Positions 54,701 to 61,148 of a stretch of DNA of 64,000 nucleotides are shown one piece after another. This DNA comes from an uncultured Tenacibaculum sp. Its GTDB lineage: Bacteria > Bacteroidota > Bacteroidia > Flavobacteriales > Flavobacteriaceae. Both the position numbers and the translations under genes were made by a program. Location: positions 96,612 to 160,611 of the forward strand of contig NZ_CANMLT010000010.1 in assembly GCF_947498805.1 (NCBI RefSeq). The letters run 5' to 3'. Position 1 is the first letter of the stretch. Every line of letters starts with the position of its first letter. The notes under the pieces are model-generated. The model made no database searches, was not told the origin of the DNA, and saw only the letters and a list, made by a program, of their open reading frames with translations.

Positions 54701-57700
54701 TAGTCATCTACATTATCTAAACTAATTCCATTTCTAACACCATTATTAGCACTTGCATCTGTTGCAACTACTTTATAAGTTCTATCCGCTGTTAAAGTTT
54801 CCGTTGTAAAAGAAAGATCAACTCCTGTACCTGCTAATGGTCCTTGTAATACTTCATTACTCACATTATCTTGTAAATAATAATTTACACCTGACTGAGA
54901 ACCTGTTACTGAAACTACTGCAGATCTTCCATCTGGTTGTGTTATACTCAATGTTTTCGCATCTAAAGTCTGTACACTAACTGTTGGTGTTCCCGTAATT
55001 TGTAACGTATTTGTAGCTGTAGGTAAGGTCTGGTTACCTTGTACTGCTATGACATTATAAGTTCGGTTACTAGTTAAAATTTCCTTTGCAAACGAAATTC
55101 CACTTCCTGTTCCTGCTACTGGTCCTTCAATGATACTATTATCACTATTGTTTCTTAAATAATAATCTACATTTAATTGAGAATTATCTAAAGAGAACGT
55201 AGCGTGCGTATTACATAATACAGAACCTGTTGTATCTAAAGTTAAGTTTTGATTTACAATCGTGATAGGATTCACTGTTAAAGACTGTACCACATCTGGT
55301 GCAGCATTATATAAACCTCCTCCTGCTTGAGAAGCAGTTATATTGATAGTTCCTGCTTTATGAATTGTAACAGCATTACCCGAAATTGAAGCCACTGTTG
55401 GATCAGAACTTGAATAAGTAACTACTAAGCCCGAAGAAGCTGTTGCTGTTAAATTAAACGCAGCATCTCCATAAGTAACATCACTCAAAGCATTGAATGT
55501 AATTGTTTGTGGTGTACCAATTACTGTTACCGTTACATCTTTTGTAGTTGCATTATATAAGTTACTACCTGGGGTAACTGCCCTTAAAGTCACGGTTCCT
55601 GCATTTGCACCTGCTGTGAAAACATTTCCTACTAATGTAGAACCTGTTCCTCCATTATTTACAATGCTATATGTTGTAGGTTGTCCTGAAAAGTTTAAAG
55701 CAGTTATAATTGTTTTACTTTCATTTGGATTCAAGGAAAAATCAAACAAGTTATGAGCCATGTCTGTTTTTGGAGAAAATCCAGTATTATAAAACAATGT
55801 AGAATAATACCCAACGGTTTCACTATAGTTAGCATCAGCGGCTTGTGTAACTTTAACCACAATTGATCCAGCCACATTATTTACATTTAGTAAATTACCT
55901 GTAACAGAATATCCTAATGTTTCCCCTACAATTTCAAAAGTATAAGCTCCAGTAGAATTTGAGCTTAAAGTAGCCGCCATATCAACGGTTGTTACCCCTG
56001 AATTCACTTGATAATAAATACCACCCCCTAAAGTTGCTAAAGGAGCGTTTATTGTTAAAGTCATCGTTTTTGTAGCACTCTGATAGGTAGAAGTAGCAGC
56101 TTGAGCTGCTTCTATAACAACAGTTCCTGCACTTCCAATAGTTACTGTTTCATTATTAGCACCACTTAAGGTTGTACCTGTTCCTCCTGCATTAATAATT
56201 CTATAATTAATTCCTCCTGTAGAATTGGATGTTGCATTTAAATTAAAGTTAGCTCCACCTGCATTCACCGCTACATCATCAAAAGTAATAGTTGGATTAA
56301 TTAAAGATCCATTATTAACCACAGAAAATTCATATCCTGTTTGTTGGAAGCTATTTAAAAAATAAGGCGATCCAGAATCAGTATATGCATAAATCGTAAA
56401 ATAATACGTTGTATTTGGAGTTAATCCTGTTATAACCTGATTAGGAGTTGTTGATGCTCCAAAATACACAACCTGCTCTCCTCCTTTATAATCTGAATCT
56501 GGAGTTGGAATAGGCCCTCTAAATCCAGAAGGAGTAAAACTATTTACCGTATTCATTTTTACTATATATCCTTTAGGCAATCCTCTTCCATTATCTGCTA
56601 CTGGAGCCCCCGTGAAAGATGCCAAATTAAAGGTAGTTCCTGTAAAACTATTTATAACTGCATTAGAGGCTAACTTATCAGTAACCCCTGCCGTAAATTT
56701 AGAAGTACTATGATTCGTGTTCGAAAAATAATACTGACCATTACATTCTTTATATGAATATATTCTAAAGAAATATTCTGTATTTGGTAATAAATTATGC
56801 CCTGTAAAAGCCTGACCATTTGGAAAAGCTCCCGCTAGTATTACCTGATCACCAGAACCTGAATAGGTTGCATTTGCAGTTGATAATGTACTTTGTACTC
56901 CTGTTATATCCGTAAATGAATTCTCTACATTTATTTTTACAACTTGCCCCTCTGCTCCTGCCGGAACGTTTGAAATAATAGGTGATAATCTGTTCTCATA
57001 CGTTAAATCTTCTCTGAAGCTTAATAATTCCGCATTTCCAGTTGGAGTTCCACACATTGTAATAGTTACCGGTGAACTTCCCGTCGTTTCAAAATAATCT
57101 CCTCCTGCACAAGTATTGTAAGTATATACTTTTACATAGTATGTTGCATTTTCTGTTAATCCAGTAATATTTAAATTTGGAGTTACCGAAGTACCAACAT
57201 ACACAACTTGTTCACCACCTGCTACTGAATTGTATGCTGTACTAGGTGAAGTTGGAACTGTGCTTGGTGCTGTGAATGAATTTGTATCACTCACTTTTAT
57301 AATATAAGATAAGCTTCCATTAACAATTGAAGGAGCTGTAAAAGAAGCTACATTCATTGTAGTTGTCCCCGTAGCACTTGCATTTACATTTGTTACCACA
57401 GATGGTGCTTCGCACACATAATTGTTTGTTACCACAGTAGAACCTGTAGTTTCAAAATTATATTTCCCTCCGCATAAATCGTAGGTATATACTTTTACAT
57501 AATAATCTTTGTTTACTTGAAGACCAGTAATTACTTGATTGATATCATCAGTAGTCCCTGCACCACTTCCTACAGCCCCTGTATACACAACTTGTTCTCC
57601 TGTTTTACCAGAATAATCTAAAGAAGCAGTTGGTAATGTTGTTCCGCTTACTGGAGCGGTAAAACTGTTGGTATCACTAAACTTAACCAAATACCCCATT

Positions 57701-58689
57701 GAAGTATCTGCTCCTGCCGGTCTTCCTAAAGTATTGATAGTTGCCGTAGTTGGTGATGTTGCGCTTACAGAATTTACAGAACTTACACCTGGTGCTGTTC
57801 CTGGACAAGTAGTTATTGAAACAGGTGCTATTGAGTTGTTATAATTAATATACCCATGACAATCACTATAAGTATATACTTTATAATGATAAGTAGTATT
57901 ACGCTGTAAATTGGTCATTGCTAAAGCGGATTGTACCGCTCCATTATCGGTTCCTACATATACAACATGCTCTCCAGACCCGCTGTATGAATTACTTGCA
58001 GCGGCAGTCGGTAATGGTTGATTTTGAATATAGGCATCTGTAAAGTCTGTAAACGAATTTGTATTTGAAAACTTTACGATATAATACATATCATCAATAC
58101 CATTTACTCCTAAGTTATTCAATGCTACATCTGCATCATTTACTTGCGTAGCTGTTGGAGTAACTGAACCAAGTTCATAACAATAATAAAAAGAGTTTAC
58201 TGAGCTAGCACCTATGTTAAAATTATAATTAAAGCTAGCTGCACCAGTAAATACCTCAATGGCATAAAAATTATTACTATTACCACCGCTTACATTGTTA
58301 CTATACGGTAATGTTAAACTATAGTTATATATACCTGATACTTGCATTAAAGTTCTAAGGGTACCAATGTTTACTGGAGTCACTCCCCAATTTCCACCAC
58401 GATACTCCCATATTCTAAAATCAAAGTCAGAATTACTATTTACCCAAAGTCTATCAAAATAAAGTGTAATATCTGAGGCTTGAGTTTCTTTTCTTGAAAT
58501 AATCCAAAAATCCGAATCTGAACTTGTTACAGTTCCCTGATAATTAGCAGATGAATAGATACGACTTTGAGAAGACGTTAACACATTACCTACAACGTTG
58601 TTGTTTTCTACTTCGTTGAAGGTCTGTGAAAATCCCTGTGTTATCATCAAACACAAAAACATCACATACAAGAGAGTAGTTTTTTTCAT
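51358..58689 (-). CDS. Giant T9SS surface protein, 5' portion (frame-separated)
   Basis: 2443-residue open frame starting with a signal peptide (MKKTTLLYVMFLCLMITQGFSQ). Order: N-terminal beta domain to about 160; about five fibronectin-like repeats at 163-780, each with GEQVVY and YYVKVYTY.LC motifs; Ig-like domains with TYGDAAFNLTA..SGL..TYSSSDP.VASISGN at several points from about 800; a LamG-like domain at about 1316-1520 (ATIETWVKIPASD ... LAQTRIWNGVRTQ); then MBG repeats to the end. The last residues (AYVCWS) are out-of-frame after the 346-bp duplication. As it stands the product lacks the T9SS sorting domain and would not be attached; with one duplicate copy removed it becomes a 3755-residue adhesin-like protein. 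Confidence 0.85.
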   Translation of the reverse strand: MKKTTLLYVMFLCLMITQGFSQTFNEVENNNVVGNVLTSSQSRIYSSANYQGTVTSSDSDFWIISRKETQASDITLYFDRLWVNSNSDFDFRIWEYRGGNWGVTPVNIGTLRTLMQVSGIYNYSLTLPYSNNVSGGNSNNFYAIEVFTGAASFNYNFNIGASSVNSFYYCYELGSVTPTATQVNDADVALNNLGVNGIDDMYYIVKFSNTNSFTDFTDAYIQNQPLPTAAASNSYSGSGEHVVYVGTDNGAVQSALAMTNLQRNTTYHYKVYTYSDCHGYINYNNSIAPVSITTCPGTAPGVSSVNSVSATSPTTATINTLGRPAGADTSMGYLVKFSDTNSFTAPVSGTTLPTASLDYSGKTGEQVVYTGAVGSGAGTTDDINQVITGLQVNKDYYVKVYTYDLCGGKYNFETTGSTVVTNNYVCEAPSVVTNVNASATGTTTMNVASFTAPSIVNGSLSYIIKVSDTNSFTAPSTVPTSPSTAYNSVAGGEQVVYVGTSVTPNLNITGLTENATYYVKVYTYNTCAGGDYFETTGSSPVTITMCGTPTGNAELLSFREDLTYENRLSPIISNVPAGAEGQVVKINVENSFTDITGVQSTLSTANATYSGSGDQVILAGAFPNGQAFTGHNLLPNTEYFFRIYSYKECNGQYYFSNTNHSTSKFTAGVTDKLASNAVINSFTGTTFNLASFTGAPVADNGRGLPKGYIVKMNTVNSFTPSGFRGPIPTPDSDYKGGEQVVYFGASTTPNQVITGLTPNTTYYFTIYAYTDSGSPYFLNSFQQTGYEFSVVNNGSLINPTITFDDVAVNAGGANFNLNATSNSTGGINYRIINAGGTGTTLSGANNETVTIGSAGTVVIEAAQAATSTYQSATKTMTLTINAPLATLGGGIYYQVNSGVTTVDMAATLSSNSTGAYTFEIVGETLGYSVTGNLLNVNNVAGSIVVKVTQAADANYSETVGYYSTLFYNTGFSPKTDMAHNLFDFSLNPNESKTIITALNFSGQPTTYSIVNNGGTGSTLVGNVFTAGANAGTVTLRAVTPGSNLYNATTKDVTVTVIGTPQTITFNALSDVTYGDAAFNLTATASSGLVVTYSSSDPTVASISGNAVTIHKAGTINITASQAGGGLYNAAPDVVQSLTVNPITIVNQNLTLDTTGSVLCNTHATFSLDNSQLNVDYYLRNNSDNSIIEGPVAGTGSGISFAKEILTSNRTYNVIAVQGNQTLPTATNTLQITGTPTVSVQTLDAKTLSITQPDGRSAVVSVTGSQSGVNYYLQDNVSNEVLQGPLAGTGVDLSFTTETLTADRTYKVVATDASANNGVRNGISLDNVDDYVSIPAINSHLSNVQQATIETWVKIPASDATDVNASIITFEGYSGFGVASVVVPFYINISGGTIFAGHHDDDVDDGGTFNTPAYTYPVDTWFHVAATMNGPAINFYVNGNLIGSTSNYFGFEIFQLTSNIRLGRNYESTSNSTKLFGGDLAQTRIWNGVRTQSDIASNINTQFTTPQTNLVLNYNYDQTSGTSVTDTSGNSNTGTLQNGAGDATSWINDLFTDSVCGFVPMNNTVAATLTALQDQVITFDALATKTYGDTTFDLVASSDSGLGITFTSSDTSVATISGNTVTIVGAGTTTITANQAGNGTYNPASLDRNLVVDKKMLVVSPKDATITYGILDLPADNSTENYPFQVEGLVNGDLEADVLRISTSFSDISNLAIVNSTNPGQPLDVGTHNGVMTWGTPPIIDILSSNYTYRANAAGNLMVNPAPITITAEAKSKNYDGGSVADPTLTYTVDRSNLPTGADVINYPDPFAFTGALSRITGQDAGTYAINQGTLSLGSNYNITFNSADFTINKVDLTATSVSNKVYGDALGALPIQYTGFVNGENTSVIDTEPSAVSGITIDGTTPAGGPHVVNVSGGFDNNYNIVSSNGTITVTKRVLNASVDNKAKVYGDANPTFTMQYSNFVNGDDESVITQNVSLGAYESGSTLVSETSPVGSYVITNLPGLFVADNYFINFTNLGVARLTITQKDIEVTADAGQEKSFGTTDPTFTYSITSGGLVNGDTFTGTLSRAAGENAGTYVINQGTLALNANYNLSFISNNFEITKGAATVIVNNLTQTYDGTVKSVSPTTMPNGLSVDVTYDGGNTAPTNAGNYTVVATVNDTNYQGNTTETFTINKANQVITFGALSNVTYGDANFNLTASSDSGLGVTYTSSDTSVATISGNTITIVGAGTSTITASQAGNTNYNAAVNVQQTITVGKKAIEVTAEAKTKIYGDADPALTYTVTNGSLVGSDVFTGSLARVAGEARGNYGITQGTLALNSNYNVTFVGANFYIDYRFIRIVPTATVQKTYGDSDPTKLNFPFAITEGSLAFDDAIEVFGTFRDVGENVGSYQIRGLSSTFTSTNGGESSYSITYTHAGSVRLQINQRAIEVTADAKSKAYVCWS

Positions 58690-59420
58690 GAGAGGTTAAT
58701 AAATTTAGTTTTTATTTAGTTTCAGCAAACCATTTAAGAGGGTTTACATATGGTGTACAGCTAAATTTTTATATACCCTATTTTTTTTTACAAAAACTAT
58801 TTTTCACCCCTACAAAACACCCTACAAAAATCTATACAACATTCTATACAAAAACCTATAATCCTACTAAAAAACAACTATTTAAACGTAATTAAACTGA
58901 TATACTTAACAATATTATTGTATAAAAAAAGAGCAATGTGTACTCTCTTTTTTATCTAAGTATTTTATTTAGATGATTAACTTCTAAAACAAAAATCTTC
59001 TTTCTAAATCCATTTCTCTATTAAAAAAAACATACACTATTCCCATAATAGTTTGGTTATTTCGATATTATACAACCTTAACTTTCCAAGTAATATTAAA
59101 CTATCTTTTTATTTAATACTTTAATATCCTTTTCCTGCTGTTATTTTAAAAAGTTTCGGATAGTTTTTAAATTTATTTTTCATCCAAATGCCAATGACTT
59201 TTGTATTATTTTAAAACCTCTTAAAATGACTGTTTCGATTTAAAGAATAAAGCATTTATAATCTCTTTTAGATATTCTGTATGGGAAGTTTGAGCGATTT
59301 TTTTTACTGGTATTTCTAAACTTTCTATTTTCCTTTCAACAATCTAAATTGCTATTGAAAGAATCAACTATAATCTTGCTTTAAGTCCAATATATTTTAA
59401 ATAAAAACTTTATAAAATAA
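58690..59420. other. Gene-free A+T-rich region upstream of the giant gene
   Basis: About 730 bp without a supportable reading frame. It contains a promoter candidate for the giant gene at 58700-58729, a weak hairpin near 58925-58953 flanked by A and T runs, and otherwise A/T homopolymer runs. No transposase remnant or repeat seen. Confidence 0.5.
58700..58729 (-). promoter_or_regulatory. Candidate promoter of the giant gene
   Basis: Minus strand: TTTG (58729-58726), 18-bp spacer, TAAATTTA (58707-58700), one base off the TAnnTTTG consensus, 11 bp before the ATG. A start this close would give a very short leader, so this is tentative. Confidence 0.4.
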
Positions 59421-59447
59421 AAAAGCGCAAGCCGTAAGACTTGCGCT
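59412..59447 (-). terminator. Terminator of mini-peptide gene C
   Basis: Minus-strand stem AGCGCAAG/CTTGCGCT with an 8-nt loop, followed by TTTTATTTTATAAAG. Closely related in sequence to the terminator after mini-peptide B. Confidence 0.8.
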
Positions 59448-59465
59448 AAAAAACTCCATTGTTGT

Positions 59466-59639
59466 TTAAAAATTACTCCCCGGATTTTCAGGACTTTGAG
59501 CTTGTGCCTTATGGGGGGACAAGATCAGGTAAGTTCCCAAGGCTGTTAATGCCGTATACTTTCCGTACTTACCTAACTTTTTTAATGCTTCTTTTCTATT
59601 GATTTTGTTTTCTTTATGTTCCATATTTCGTTTATTCAT
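59466..59639 (-). CDS. Mini-peptide C, KxGKYGKYTALTALGTY family
   Basis: 57-residue protein: MNKRNMEHKENK, then INRKEALKKLGKYGKYTAL, TALGTYLIL, SPHKAQAQ and tail SPENPGSNF. Like copy B, its ATG overlaps the stop of the upstream giant gene by one base (TAATG) and a terminator follows, so it forms a two-gene unit with that gene. Predicted cleavage after Ala-Gln-Ala would release a 10-residue peptide, if the hydrophobic part works as a signal. No known family recognised. Confidence 0.8.
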   Translation of the reverse strand: MNKRNMEHKENKINRKEALKKLGKYGKYTALTALGTYLILSPHKAQAQSPENPGSNF

Positions 59640-61148
59640 TATTTCGACTTTTTAAGGATAATCTTTTTACTCTTTGTTCCAACATTGGTCGCAACTCGTA
59701 CAATATAAACTCCAACCTCAACTAATGGTAAAGCAATACTATTTTTACTAGTTCCTTCAAAACGATCTTGGTATACTAACATTCCCGCTGTGTTATACAT
59801 CGTAATTTCAAACTGTTCTCCTTGTACTCCTTCTACAAATAATGTATTGTTTGTATTGTAAAGCTTAATATCTGCTAATGTTATTTCTGGAATTTCTACT
59901 TGTGTTTTGGTATGTAAGTAAAATCTTCCAACTCCATTGATTGCTTTTCCTATGGTTAATGCATAGTCTTCTTCATTTAAGTTGATGAATTTTCCTAATT
60001 CTCTATCTTCTAAATACATTTCTACACCCACTGGTAATGAAAGTCCTTTTCCTGAGATCGTTACAAAAGTTCCTGCTTTCACTTTTATTCCCACTGGAAT
60101 AATAGAGTTCTCTTTTGAATTACTAGGTAAAGATTGATAAGTAAAGTTCTTTTCTGATGAACCATCTAATAATCTGGTATAAATATCCAATTCAGCTCCA
60201 TCAAAGTTTCCTACGTCATACCCTGCATCTAATCCACTAGTTGCATTATTTCTATAGCTAATACTAGTATTTACTTGAACTCCTTTAGAAGCAATAGATA
60301 ACTCAATGGTTGGAATATTTGATCCCTTACTAAAAGTTCCTCCTGTAGCAGGTTGTAACATTCGTTGTGCTTGTTTGAAAGCCATGTTATTTGCACTACC
60401 TGTAGTTTTCACAAAGAATCCTTGTCCTGGTGCTAATGAACTTTCTCCACTTACTAAGGTTTTAGCAATGTATTTACTTTGGGTATTATCCCATACATAC
60501 ACTCCTACATAAGCCGGATCAAAACTAGCCAAGTTATCATTGATAAAGTTGGTTCCTGAGTTTTCATTGATTGGTAAAAATGCGGTATATGGGTTTCCAA
60601 CTGCATTCCATTCTGATACCACAACTGATTTATTAACATCTGCTGTTTCAATAGTTCCTGTAAAAGTTACCGAACCATTAGTTGCTCTAGAGATTGCATA
60701 ACTTTGTCCTTTTTCAAAAGTAATGCTGTTAGATGCTAAATTATCCACTGTATAATATACCCATTTATCTCCTGTTGGTCTAGTATCATCATAATATCCT
60801 ACCGCATATCTATTCGGTGTTAAGGTAGTATTCACACGAATATTATTCGCTGGATTTTCAACAAAGTCTTTTATACTCTGACCAGCTACTGGTGCAGTAA
60901 CAATACTCCATTGATTTGAAATCAATCCTCCACGCTCATAGGTTACTTGTCCGTTTGAAGTTCCTTTTACAATCAAACTAGCACTATTCGATGCAGTTGA
61001 TGTCATCATAAAAGTTCCATCATTTACTAAGTTACCATCAACTAGTACTCCTCCATTCTCAGTAATATCAAAAGAAGATAGCGACTCAATAGTTAAATCG
61101 TTTACCTGAGCTGTAGTTCCTACTTCAGGAGTATTTGCTACATTTGGT
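59639..61148 (-). repeat. C-terminal module repeat, copy 2
   Basis: Partner of 47076-48585; same orientation, no gaps, near-identical. Sequence diverges sharply just beyond 61148, where the repeat-specific parts of the two proteins begin. Confidence 0.85.

Noticed and set aside
58925..58953. Terminator hairpin in the gene-free region upstream of the giant gene
   Set aside because: The paired core is only about five base pairs plus A/T runs, and no gene ends nearby.
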